Shown here in pieces: positions 51,647 through 60,111 of a stretch of 64,000 bases of DNA. The DNA is from Thaumasiovibrio occultus. Lineage in GTDB: Bacteria > Pseudomonadota > Gammaproteobacteria > Enterobacterales > Vibrionaceae. Each line of letters starts with the position of its first letter. Position 1 is the stretch's first letter. The translations under genes were made by a program, and so were the position numbers. The notes under the pieces were generated by a model that was not told where the DNA came from, ran no database searches, and saw nothing but the letters and a program-made list of their open reading frames with translations. The stretch spans positions 544,995-608,994 of the forward strand of contig AP023053.1 in NCBI GenBank assembly GCA_019703815.1, in the 5' to 3' direction.

Positions 51647-52083
51647 TGAGTGACTGGCTTGGTGCAATGTCGTTGTTGTTATTGCTAAATGGAGAGACAT
51701 TGCCTTGCAGGGAGTCGACATCGGTGGTGATCAATTGCGAACAATCGGTTACCCCAAAAAATCGTGATTTTGTGGTTCACGAATATCATTTGAAGGAAGA
51801 AGAGTCGTTTTGGCAATCGTGGTACAACGATAGCCCAACTTTTTCAGATACCGCCGACAACGGCACACATTACGGACTGAGTTTTATTGCACCAGAAGAA
51901 GATATTAATGATCGGTTGCGTAACGATGAATCAATCGAGAAATGGCTGCGTGAGCACAGACTGAATATGAGTGTTGGCTTGGGGGATAGTGAGCCGGATG
52001 CGCCGAAAATGCGCCTCGACTATAGCTGGCATGAAGATGATGACGGCGAAATCTTATTGCAATTTCAGGTGCCCCTTAAATAG
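51646..52083 (+). CDS. Hypothetical protein coupled to the nadD-like gene
   Basis: A 145-residue acidic protein beginning MSDWLGAMSLLLLLNGETLP, possibly a weak signal sequence. Two cysteines follow (LPCRE, INCEQ). No family recognised. Its ATG overlaps the nadD-like stop, so it is translated with that gene. A link to NAD metabolism is inferred from coupling only. Confidence 0.6.
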   Translation: MSDWLGAMSLLLLLNGETLPCRESTSVVINCEQSVTPKNRDFVVHEYHLKEEESFWQSWYNDSPTFSDTADNGTHYGLSFIAPEEDINDRLRNDESIEKWLREHRLNMSVGLGDSEPDAPKMRLDYSWHEDDDGEILLQFQVPLK

Positions 52084-52229
52084 GGGCGACCTTCTTTTCG
52101 TTAGCGAAAACGATCAAGGTTATCCAATCTCGTCCGTTCGCGGAATGCAACAAACTCATCTAGCGATAACCTAGACAAACCATTGTCTCGTCTAACGGAA
52201 GTCTCATTGGCGGTGGGATTAACGCAGAA

Positions 52230-52814
52230 TTACCACTGCTCTTGCAAACAATCGATGCCAGCCTGAATGAGCTGTTCAACGTCCACATTCAATTTCTTCG
52301 CCACAGCTTGGATCTTCTGGCCTGAGCGTACCCCTCGTTTACCTTCCGCTGCGAGGAGCCATTGCAGATCTTCTTTGCTGGCTTTTTGCAGCAGCGATTC
52401 GATCGAAACATAGGCTTTTGGTAGTTTAGGCTTTTGGGTGGTCAGCAGGTGCAGCAGAGTTTGGCGAGCGCTTTCGACCAAAGGCTTGCACTGAGAATGC
52501 GCCAAGGTATCGAGCAAGCCGGTCATTAGCGGCGATGGCTTGATTTTGCCAGACACTGAAGGCATTGCTACTGTAATTCTAGGTGACACCGTCACGCAGT
52601 GGTATCGGGTCGACGGGAAAAGGGTATAGCTGCACAGAGCGCCTGCATTTATCCAGAACAGATCGCCCTTGTGAAGTAATTGGTGGTGATTGCCAACACG
52701 GACCAAAAGAGAGCCTGAGTTGACCGCAACAAGCGTGTCGAACGTTGCTGGCTTGCGGCCTGAAAGCTGCAATTCACTGCAGGTGATAAGTTGGTGTTCT
52801 AGGTAGCTTTGCAT
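52230..52814 (-). CDS. Cupin-type regulator-like protein (AraC N-terminal-like)
   Basis: A 194-residue protein. The first 85 residues look like an AraC-type cupin sensor (LVAVNSGSLLVRVGNHHQLL, HKGDLFWINAGALCSYTLFP). The C-terminal third has a helical region (QKIQAVAKKLNVDVEQLIQA) that could be one HTH, but the usual two-HTH AraC domain is missing or degenerate. It may be a shortened regulator. No neighbour reveals its target. Confidence 0.5.
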   Translation of the reverse strand: MQSYLEHQLITCSELQLSGRKPATFDTLVAVNSGSLLVRVGNHHQLLHKGDLFWINAGALCSYTLFPSTRYHCVTVSPRITVAMPSVSGKIKPSPLMTGLLDTLAHSQCKPLVESARQTLLHLLTTQKPKLPKAYVSIESLLQKASKEDLQWLLAAEGKRGVRSGQKIQAVAKKLNVDVEQLIQAGIDCLQEQW

Positions 52815-53044
52815 GGATAAAAGAAGGGGTAGCTAATAACAGCCGACATATTGCGGTCTTTTCAGCAAGAGGTCAAACAATTCAATGGGGTGACATTGTC
52901 ACTTATTGCGTGAGTTACTTGTCATTCTGCGAGTTATATCAGTCTGGTTAGACCTCCAACCATTGCAAGTGGTGAAAATGGCTACTGATAATGATCCGCT
53001 ATCTGCGTAGAATGTTGCCATCTTAATTTTGAAGAAGATTCACC

Positions 53045-54154
53045 GTGAACGACATCTACCAAGAAATCCGACCTTATAATGACAGTGAGGTCAAAGAAGC
53101 TATTCGTCGGTTGGTAAGTGACAATGAGTTTCTCAATGCCATTATTCATTATCGCTTTGCAAATATGCCAAAGGCGTTATTGCCTTTGTTAAAACCGTTG
53201 CTTAAACAAGGACTATTGTGGCGGTGGCGTAACGTTAATAGCATTCAAGATGTACAGATGCAGGTTGCGACGTATATGTCGCACATGATTGAGCGCACCA
53301 CCGATGGTTTGACCGTGTCGGGCTTAGATAAACTCGACCCATCGCAGAGCTATCTTTTTGTGTCGAACCACCGTGATATTGCGATGGATCCGGCATTAGT
53401 GAACTGGTCTTTGCATTTGCAGGGGCGTGATACGGTACGTATCGCCATTGGCGACAACTTATTGAAAAAGCCTTGTGCGACCGAGCTTATGAAGCTCAAC
53501 AAGAGCTTTATCGTCAAACGTTCGATCACCGCGCCACGTGAGTTGATGAAGGCATTGACCCAACTGTCGGGTTATATTCATCACTCATTGAAAGAAGATA
53601 ATCAATCGGTGTGGATCGCGCAGCGTGAAGGTCGCGCTAAAGACGGCAACGACAAAACCGATCCAGCGATTTTGAAGATGTTTTACATGCAAGGTAAGAA
53701 AGACAAACTCTCTTTTGCCGACACTATGAAATCGCTGAAGATTGTTCCGGTATCGATCAGCTATGAAAACGATCCGTGTGATATCGCCAAAGCCAGCGAG
53801 TTAGACGCGAAAGACGTCCAAGGCTTTTATGAAAAGTCGGAATTTGAAGATATCGACAGCATCGTTCAAGGGATTGTGGGGCAGAAGCGCCGCGTACATG
53901 TCGCATTTGGTGAGTTAGTTGAGGCGGATTTTGAAACACCTGAAGAGCTAGCGCAGCATATCGATCAACAAATCGCCGATCACTATCATTTATTCCCGGT
54001 GAACTATATTGCGGCGGGTTGTGAGCATGATTCGATCACCGACGATGAAAAGCAAGTGTTCCATCAAAAACTGGCAACGCTCAATCAGTCGATTGCGGAT
54101 CGTGTGACGTCGATGTACGCAATGCCGGTTGGTAAGAAACATCCTGCGGTGTAA
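53045..54154 (+). CDS. PlsC-type acyltransferase-domain protein
   Basis: A 369-residue protein with glycerophosphate acyltransferase motifs: FVSNHRDIAMDPALVNW (HxxxxD), IVKRSI with surrounding basic residues, and VWIAQREGRAKDGNDKTDP (motif III-like). An N-terminal region of about 95 residues and a long C-terminal region are extra relative to PlsC. It should add an acyl chain to a lipid precursor; the acceptor is unknown. GTG start at 53045. Confidence 0.78.
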   Translation: MNDIYQEIRPYNDSEVKEAIRRLVSDNEFLNAIIHYRFANMPKALLPLLKPLLKQGLLWRWRNVNSIQDVQMQVATYMSHMIERTTDGLTVSGLDKLDPSQSYLFVSNHRDIAMDPALVNWSLHLQGRDTVRIAIGDNLLKKPCATELMKLNKSFIVKRSITAPRELMKALTQLSGYIHHSLKEDNQSVWIAQREGRAKDGNDKTDPAILKMFYMQGKKDKLSFADTMKSLKIVPVSISYENDPCDIAKASELDAKDVQGFYEKSEFEDIDSIVQGIVGQKRRVHVAFGELVEADFETPEELAQHIDQQIADHYHLFPVNYIAAGCEHDSITDDEKQVFHQKLATLNQSIADRVTSMYAMPVGKKHPAV

Positions 54155-54202
54155 TTGAGGTTTCCGCCAAGTGATTAGCCTTGGCGGTTCCATTCGAAAT
54201 CT

Positions 54203-55198
54203 TTACCAAGAAAGAAACGTACCCGGCGACAATCGAGCGGCAACAAACTCTAGAAAGCACCTGATCCTCGGATTTTGGTGCTTTTCTTTTAGCAGCGTCG
54301 CGCTCAGCACATAAGGGTGAGCGCTGTGCCATTCGGGCAGCACGCGCACGAGTTCGCCTTGATGAATTTCATCTTGTAAAACATAGCTAGAAACGAGCGC
54401 AATCCCCATGGCTTGTTTCGCAGCTTGCACCTGCATCGAGGGTGAGGCGAAGCGCAATCCTAAATTAAGTGCCACCTTTTGGGTGTGCTCATCTTTGCTC
54501 AGCCACCAATCATTACGTTGAGTGCCGCTCGCACTGATACCGCACGAACCTAAACCGAGAGAGCCGACACCAATCGCACTTGTGCTAACAGAACCTATAC
54601 ACTGATGCTTGGCCAACTCGCTTGGCGTCGTGACGCTGCCGTGTCGCTCAATATACGCAGGGCTGGCAACGAGGATTTGCTCAAATCTAGCGAAATCGAT
54701 CCTCTGCCAATGTCCGTCTCGGTGCAGCAAATCTGACGCAACCTCTTGCTCGGTTATTTCACTGCCACTTAAGTAGCAATCAAGATTTTGACTAGGTTGA
54801 GTGTAGGGATCGGCAATCGTTACTTCAATGGAAAGAGCAGGGTAGTCGCGTTGGAACTCACCGAGTAAGGCAAATAATGGTTGGCTTTCCAGCAAGGGAG
54901 AAAGCGCCACACGTAATGTGCCGGCAATTTCATTCTTAAAACTACGCACGGCCGCTTCCGCGTCTTCAAATTGGGCGATGATAGTTGCACCGAATTGGGC
55001 GTATTCTCGACCGATCTCGGTAAAGTGGAGGGTGCGGGTGCTGCGCTCGACTAACTGACAACCCAAGCTGTCTTCTAATGCCGTTAATTGTTTACTGACA
55101 TGTGACTTTGAGATCCCAAGACGCTCTGCCGTGCGAGTAAAGTTTTCTTCGCGTTGCAGTGTGGCAAGGATGACGATTTGAGTGAGCTTATCCAGCAT
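54203..55198 (-). CDS. LysR-family transcriptional regulator
   Basis: A 331-residue LysR protein. The N-terminal winged helix (FTRTAERLGISKSHVSKQLT, ALEDSLGCQLVERSTRTLHF) is followed by a periplasmic-binding-like effector domain (GTLRVALSPLLES; LASPAYIERHG). It is divergently transcribed from the chromate transporter gene with a 365-base gap that contains a perfect palindrome, so it probably controls that gene. The effector is unknown. Confidence 0.9.
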   Translation of the reverse strand: MLDKLTQIVILATLQREENFTRTAERLGISKSHVSKQLTALEDSLGCQLVERSTRTLHFTEIGREYAQFGATIIAQFEDAEAAVRSFKNEIAGTLRVALSPLLESQPLFALLGEFQRDYPALSIEVTIADPYTQPSQNLDCYLSGSEITEQEVASDLLHRDGHWQRIDFARFEQILVASPAYIERHGSVTTPSELAKHQCIGSVSTSAIGVGSLGLGSCGISASGTQRNDWWLSKDEHTQKVALNLGLRFASPSMQVQAAKQAMGIALVSSYVLQDEIHQGELVRVLPEWHSAHPYVLSATLLKEKHQNPRIRCFLEFVAARLSPGTFLSW

Positions 55199-55301
55199 GC
55201 GCGTCCACGTTCTATTGGTGAATTAAGGGCGGGAACACCCCAAAGAGAAAGTAGATACTAACATGCTCTAACGCTTTTAAATACGGGGAATTAGAAGCTT
55301 G

Positions 55302-55317
55302 GTTTCCATATGGAAAC
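55302..55317. promoter_or_regulatory. Perfect palindrome GTTTCCATATGGAAAC
   Basis: A 16-base perfect palindrome in the lysR-chrA intergenic region, containing a T-N11-A LysR-type box. It is a likely binding site of the neighbouring LysR protein for autoregulation or chrA control. Confidence 0.55.
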
Positions 55318-55563
55318 ATATGAGCAGCTCTGTTCAGTAGAGGGAGGATCTTCAAGATCGTCGCAAGATAGCTGACCTGGTTAATTATTCAAATCGATGA
55401 CTGCCATTATTACAAACGATTTAATTAATATAGATGCTGTCAGTACAATGCAAGGGTGCATTGCTGTGATAACAAGGTGAACGCTGAAATAACGTTAGCG
55501 GGTTGAAGCTAAACCTCAGCTGAACAGAAGCACACGCATCACGGATGTTGTATTGAGGACACT

Positions 55564-56718
55564 ATGAAGATATTTGTGCAGTTTTTCATTCTCGGTTTAT
55601 ACAGTTTTGGTGGGCCAGCTGCCCACATCGGTTTTTTTCAGCGAGAATTTGTCGAAAAGAAAGGCTGGTTAGATCAGTCAAGTTTCAGCCAAGCCGTCGC
55701 CCTTTGTCAGTTTTTACCCGGCCCGGCAAGTAGCCAACTTGGGATGTACATCGGTTATCGCAAAGGGGGTTATCTCGGCGCGCTCGCGGCATTTTTAGGC
55801 TTTACTTTTCCCTCTTTTGCCTTGCTCACTGCCGCCGCGATGCTGGCCAATACACAAATTGAAACCACGCAAAGCCTGACACTTCTGATCACGGCGGCGA
55901 AATGGCTGGCAGTGATTGTGGTGACCGATGCGGTCTGGGGCATGGCGGCGAAAAATTTAACCTCGCGCTCGTCGCTATTGGTGTTTGGTTTGTCGGCAAT
56001 TTGGCTTGCGCTGAGCAGTGGATTAGCTGCTCAGCTCGTGCCTATCGTTACTGCGGCGCTGGTGGGTTACACCATGGCAGGCAAAGCCCCAACAACAGAC
56101 ACCCCATGGCGTTTAACGGGTCGCCCTGTCTGGGGCTTACTTGCGCTGTTTATGTTGCTATTGGTCGGTATGCCGTTTTTGGGTCAATACAATCCGTTTG
56201 CCGCATTGTTCAATGCCTTCTATCAAGCTGGCGCCTTTGTCTTTGGTGGCGGTCATGTCGTCTTGCCTTTATTAGAGCCGTTGCTGGACGGCATGGTAGA
56301 TAGCGAAACCTTTATTACTGGCTATGCGTCGGCGCAGCTTGTTCCCGGCCCGATGTTTACTATGGCAAGTTATTTGGGCGCTGCGAGCCAAGCGACATCG
56401 CCGATCCTTGGCAGTGTTGTGGCTACATTGGCGGTTTTCTTACCGGGGGCCTTGTTGCTTTTCGCAGTGATCCCGGTGTGGGAGAGCCTAATGAGCCACC
56501 CAAGATTGAAAGTATCGATTCAGTGGGTGAACGCTTCAGTAGTTGCTTTGCTCGCGGTGGCGCTGATCAACCCCATTGGCACTTCGGCAATTGGGGGCGT
56601 AAGTGATGTGGCGATCTGCTTGCTCGGTTTTGGTTTACTGAAAAAAGCCAAAGTTCCGGTATGGGGGCTGGCGATGGCGCTGTTTGCTAGTGCCTGGGGG
56701 ATAAGTTTGCTTGGATAG
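55564..56718 (+). CDS. chrA: Chromate transporter (CHR family, ChrA-like)
   Basis: A 384-residue inner-membrane protein with two homologous halves. The N half has FGGPAAHIGFFQREFVEKKG and LCQFLPGPASSQLGMYIGY; the C half has AGAFVFGGGHVVLPLLEPLL and YASAQLVPGPMFTMASYLG. These are the signature motifs of the long-chain CHR family, which exports chromate or related oxyanions. About ten membrane helices. The specificity is not certain. Confidence 0.92.
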   Translation: MKIFVQFFILGLYSFGGPAAHIGFFQREFVEKKGWLDQSSFSQAVALCQFLPGPASSQLGMYIGYRKGGYLGALAAFLGFTFPSFALLTAAAMLANTQIETTQSLTLLITAAKWLAVIVVTDAVWGMAAKNLTSRSSLLVFGLSAIWLALSSGLAAQLVPIVTAALVGYTMAGKAPTTDTPWRLTGRPVWGLLALFMLLLVGMPFLGQYNPFAALFNAFYQAGAFVFGGGHVVLPLLEPLLDGMVDSETFITGYASAQLVPGPMFTMASYLGAASQATSPILGSVVATLAVFLPGALLLFAVIPVWESLMSHPRLKVSIQWVNASVVALLAVALINPIGTSAIGGVSDVAICLLGFGLLKKAKVPVWGLAMALFASAWGISLLG

Positions 56719-56810
56719 AAGTTATCGCAGGCAGTAATGGTAACGAGCTGATGTGGGGCTGGACAGAGGTTCAGCCCTTTTTAGTGGTTGTTAAGTCACT
56801 TGGTAACGCG

Positions 56811-57131
56811 TTATGCCGCGCGAGGCGCGTGATCGTAGACAATGGTGGTTAGGTTGTCTTCGTGAATTAAAATCCTGTCGACTTCAACGCAGCACATGAG
56901 GCGCATCTTGTTGAGCAGATGATCTAAGTTGCTATCACTGAGCAGAAGGTTGTGGATAGTGTTATTACCATTTGTCGAGTGTACTTGATGAAGTTCAATC
57001 AGTTGGGCAAGTGAGTAACAGACTTCTTTGTCATTACAAGCCGTAAACGGTGGTTTGGTACAAAACAGGGTTTTATGGCGCATGCCGATGTTGTTGAATC
57101 GGTAAGCGACATCAATACTCTTACTTTTCAT
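56811..57131 (-). CDS. Hypothetical protein
   Basis: A 106-residue protein starting MKSKSIDVAYRFNNIGMRHK at ATG 57131, with GGAG 6 bases upstream; a longer start at 57155 has no such site. It has four cysteines, no membrane helix and no recognised motif. Single gene. Confidence 0.55.
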   Translation of the reverse strand: MKSKSIDVAYRFNNIGMRHKTLFCTKPPFTACNDKEVCYSLAQLIELHQVHSTNGNNTIHNLLLSDSNLDHLLNKMRLMCCVEVDRILIHEDNLTTIVYDHAPRAA

Positions 57132-57401
57132 CTGCATCTCCATGAATGTACTCATAGTGTTAATTATATGTTTTTGTACAAGCTAAGATCGGATGAAGAT
57201 CTCGTTGGTAAGCAAAGGCAGAGGAAGAGTATTTAAAATGCTGGCTGGTTCTAGAAAAGTGGGCCTATTGACTAAAAAAGCCCTATTTTGCTCACGTTTT
57301 ATCGGTGATGTTGACCTCATAACTTGATGTAGTGCAAACAAGAATGGTCATTTGGTGTTATGCTTAACGTACCAAAGGAAAGGTATTGTAAGGTGATTGT
57401 T

Positions 57402-57509
57402 ATGGAAATTGCATTGATCGTTGTATTTATTGTGGGCGCTGTGGTCGTCGTGGTACGAGAGCGTCGTAAAGCCCAGCGAAAAGGCACATTCAAGTCCGAC
57501 TCCCTTTAA
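57402..57509 (+). CDS. Thirty-five-residue single-helix membrane protein
   Basis: ATG 57402 with AAGGTG 7 bases upstream. The product is MEIALIVVFIVGAVVVVVRE then RRKAQRKGTFKSDSL: one membrane helix and a basic cytoplasmic tail. A terminator lies about 60 bases downstream. It looks like a real small membrane protein of unknown function. Confidence 0.65.
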   Translation: MEIALIVVFIVGAVVVVVRERRKAQRKGTFKSDSL

Positions 57510-57567
57510 GTACTTTTCTACGAGATGTAGGTGTGAGTGAGATACTTACCCCGTCCGTATTCAATCT

Positions 57568-57595
57568 GCGTAAGCTTTCATGCTTACGCTTTTTT
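57568..57595 (+). terminator. Rho-independent terminator
   Basis: GCGTAAGC and GCTTACGC pair around TTTCAT, followed by six T. It lies 59 bases after the 35-residue protein gene. Confidence 0.88.
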
Positions 57596-57663
57596 ACGCC
57601 AGTGGCTTTTCAATTCGCCGTGCGATCATGAGGCTTTTTGCCAACACACCTCCTTAAACGACA

Positions 57664-57690
57664 AAAGCAAGTGCGATGCACTTGCTTTTT
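57664..57690. terminator. Second hairpin terminator
   Basis: AAAGCAAGTGC and GCACTTGCTTT pair around GAT, followed by TT and with A residues on the other side, so it can act in both directions. It may end transcripts from nagZ on the minus strand. Confidence 0.8.
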
Positions 57691-57805
57691 CGGTTTAGAC
57701 CTAACGCTCATTGCGCTCATCGCCCTACGAGCACTTTTAATTCCACATTTATCGAGCTGCTAAGCGCTTGTCGATGCGCTTGTAGATGCCACAGAGTTAG
57801 GTTTA

Positions 57806-57839
57806 TAGTGATAACTGTTTATTTATACAGTTATCACTA
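57806..57839. promoter_or_regulatory. Long inverted repeat with LexA-like core
   Basis: TAGTGATAACTGT and ACAGTTATCACTA, 13 bp each and perfect, flank TTATTTAT. The centre CTGT-N8-ACAG fits the gammaproteobacterial LexA consensus. However, no gene starts nearby on either strand: nagZ ends at 57865 and the next plus-strand gene is 2.3 kb away. It may instead be a transcript-end hairpin. Confidence 0.45.
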
Positions 57840-57864
57840 ATTTAAGCAATAAGCGGTATTAAGG

Positions 57865-58833
57865 CTACCATGTTAGGGCGCGAATACGTTCAACGGCTTC
57901 TTGATATCGCACTGAATCGACGCGGCTTTGCTTAGCGACCAATGGGGCAAGTGGCGCTTCGCCGCGCGCTTTCAAACCTTGTACCATTTCATCTTGGCCT
58001 TCAGGATTGTTGCACAATAGCAAGATATCACAGCCCGCATCCAGTGATTGTTGGCCACGGTCGAGGTAACTTCCCATTACGTCAGCGCCTTTCATCCCTA
58101 AATCATCAGAGAAGATCACGCCGCTAAAGCCAAACTGTTCACGCAACACCGTTTTTAGCCAGAAGCTTGAACCACTGGCAGGTTGACTGTCGTACGCAGG
58201 GAAAATCACGTGCGCTGGCATCACCGCATCCAATAAGTCTTCCTCAATGAGGCGTTTGAAGATCTGCGCGTCGGTTTCGAGTAAATCGCTACGCGGATCG
58301 GAGGCTGAGGCATAGTGGGTATCGGTCACGACACCGCCATGGCCAGGAAAGTGCTTGCCAGTGGTTGCCATACCTGCATCGCGCATGCCTTTGAGATAAG
58401 GCAGGGCAAAGCGGTAGACTTCTTCGGTGTTACCACCAAAGCTTCTATCGCCAATCGCGGCGCATGCTTCACCTATATCCAGTACTGGTGAGAAACTGAA
58501 ATCGAGGCCGCATTCAATCAGCTCCGTTGCCATTACTAAGCCAGCATCATAAGCCAGTTGCTCGCCGTTAGCGTGTTGACGGTAGAGGTTTGCGGGTGGA
58601 ATGCGAGTAAAACCGTCACGAAAACGTTGTACGCGGCCGCCTTCTTGGTCGACACCGACCACAAGAGGTTGATCGCTACTTTCGCGGATCTCATTTATCA
58701 GCGTTTGTAGTTGGGTTTTGTCTTGGTAATTGCGACTAAATAGGATCACGCCGCCAACGTTAGGATGGCGCAGTAGTGCACGATCAGTATCGGTCAGGCG
58801 AGTGCCTGCGATATCAATCATAATAGGTCCCAT
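57865..58833 (-). CDS. nagZ: Beta-N-acetylglucosaminidase NagZ
   Basis: A 322-residue family 3 glycoside hydrolase that removes GlcNAc from muropeptides in the cytoplasm. Seen motifs are MIDIAGTRLTDTDRALLRHP, GVDQEGGRVQRFRDGFTRIP, the catalytic-loop KHFPGHGGVVTDTH and FSDDLGMKG with the nucleophile Asp. Length is close to the family norm (about 340). ATG 58833 follows AGGAGG. It lies 13 bases after anmK, and the two form a peptidoglycan-recycling operon. Confidence 0.95.
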   Translation of the reverse strand: MGPIMIDIAGTRLTDTDRALLRHPNVGGVILFSRNYQDKTQLQTLINEIRESSDQPLVVGVDQEGGRVQRFRDGFTRIPPANLYRQHANGEQLAYDAGLVMATELIECGLDFSFSPVLDIGEACAAIGDRSFGGNTEEVYRFALPYLKGMRDAGMATTGKHFPGHGGVVTDTHYASASDPRSDLLETDAQIFKRLIEEDLLDAVMPAHVIFPAYDSQPASGSSFWLKTVLREQFGFSGVIFSDDLGMKGADVMGSYLDRGQQSLDAGCDILLLCNNPEGQDEMVQGLKARGEAPLAPLVAKQSRVDSVRYQEAVERIRALTW

Positions 58834-58846
58834 GGTTCCTCCTGGA

Positions 58847-59944
58847 CTAAGGCTGATAAATCGCGCCCAATATTGCAGGTTTTTCTGCACCTGTCACTTC
58901 TAAAAAGTTACCGTGTAACATGTTAACGCGACGGTAGGCGAGCCAAGCGAAGGCTGCGGCCTCAATATAATCGGGATCGAGTTGATAAAGTTCGGTATCG
59001 GCAACAGTGGCGTTTGGCAACAAATCGCCGAGACGTTGCATTAGTAATGGGTTACGGGCGCCACCGCCGCAAACAAGTAATTCTGTGATGTTCTCTGGCA
59101 GCGCGTCGACAATCGTGCGTGCAGTCAGTTCACATAACGTGGCTTGTACATCCGCCGCACTGATCGCTGTAAAGCTTGCTAAGTGGTGTTCAAGCCAAGC
59201 GCGATGGAAATATTCCCGCCCGGTACTTTTCGGGTAAGGCAAGGCGAAGTAGGGATCTTGCAACATTTGCGCAAGTAGGGCGCGATTAACGTGACCCTGT
59301 AGCGCGAGTTCCGCATCTTTGTCGTATTTGTTGCCGTTGTAGTCACCAACCCAGATATCCATCAAGGTATTGCCAGGGCCAGTATCAAAACCGTAAACAG
59401 CTTGGCCGGGTAACATCACTGACACGTTGGCAAGACCGCCAATATTCACTACTGCAGTGGCTTTTCCTTCTTTGCGAAACACCGCGTCGTGAAAGGCCGG
59501 CACGAGGGGCGCGCCTTGGCCGCCGTAGGCCATATCCATCCGACGAATATCACCTACCACCGGGATTCCGGTTCTTGCTGCCAAGCGGTGATTATCGCCG
59601 ATTTGCATGGTAAACGGGTGCTCGGCATTAGGGGCATGCCAAATTGTTTGGCCGTGATTACCTATCGCAATGATATTAGAGGGATCAAACTTAAGTGTCG
59701 TTAACCACTCGTTAATCTTTTCTGCGTAAAATTCACCGAGAGCTGCATCACAAAGACCTAACTCGTGTAAGGTGGTTTGCTCTCCAGAAATCAGTTGCTT
59801 GAGTGATTCACGTAGCGCTTCAGGTAGAGCACAGTTGTGGCTATGACAGACTTTCGTCTCGGTTGGTGTGATATGGCAAAGCGCCAAATCTAAACCGTCC
59901 AAGCTCGTTCCTGTCATGGCGCCGATAAAATAACCATTCTTCAT
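58847..59944 (-). CDS. anmK: Anhydro-N-acetylmuramic acid kinase
   Basis: A 365-residue kinase that converts anhydroMurNAc to MurNAc 6-phosphate. Motifs seen are YFIGAMTGTSLDGLDLAL (phosphate loop), IGNHGQTIWHAP, GFDTGPGNTLMD and LLVCGGGARNPLLMQRL. Length matches E. coli AnmK (369). ATG 59944; another possible start 9 bases upstream. First gene of the anmK-nagZ operon. Confidence 0.95.
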   Translation of the reverse strand: MKNGYFIGAMTGTSLDGLDLALCHITPTETKVCHSHNCALPEALRESLKQLISGEQTTLHELGLCDAALGEFYAEKINEWLTTLKFDPSNIIAIGNHGQTIWHAPNAEHPFTMQIGDNHRLAARTGIPVVGDIRRMDMAYGGQGAPLVPAFHDAVFRKEGKATAVVNIGGLANVSVMLPGQAVYGFDTGPGNTLMDIWVGDYNGNKYDKDAELALQGHVNRALLAQMLQDPYFALPYPKSTGREYFHRAWLEHHLASFTAISAADVQATLCELTARTIVDALPENITELLVCGGGARNPLLMQRLGDLLPNATVADTELYQLDPDYIEAAAFAWLAYRRVNMLHGNFLEVTGAEKPAILGAIYQP

Positions 59945-60111
59945 AGTTAACATATTGGTTCTTTTGGTTAAGTTTGCTACAAGTCTTTAACTTGCTATGT
60001 TTTAGCGGTATGTTAAACGCTGTATAAGTTGTAAGACAGTTTTTTCTAAGGTGTCGAAAGTACACCCTGCATTTTATTTTAGAAACGATCCCAATTTAGG
60101 AAGGGCAATCC

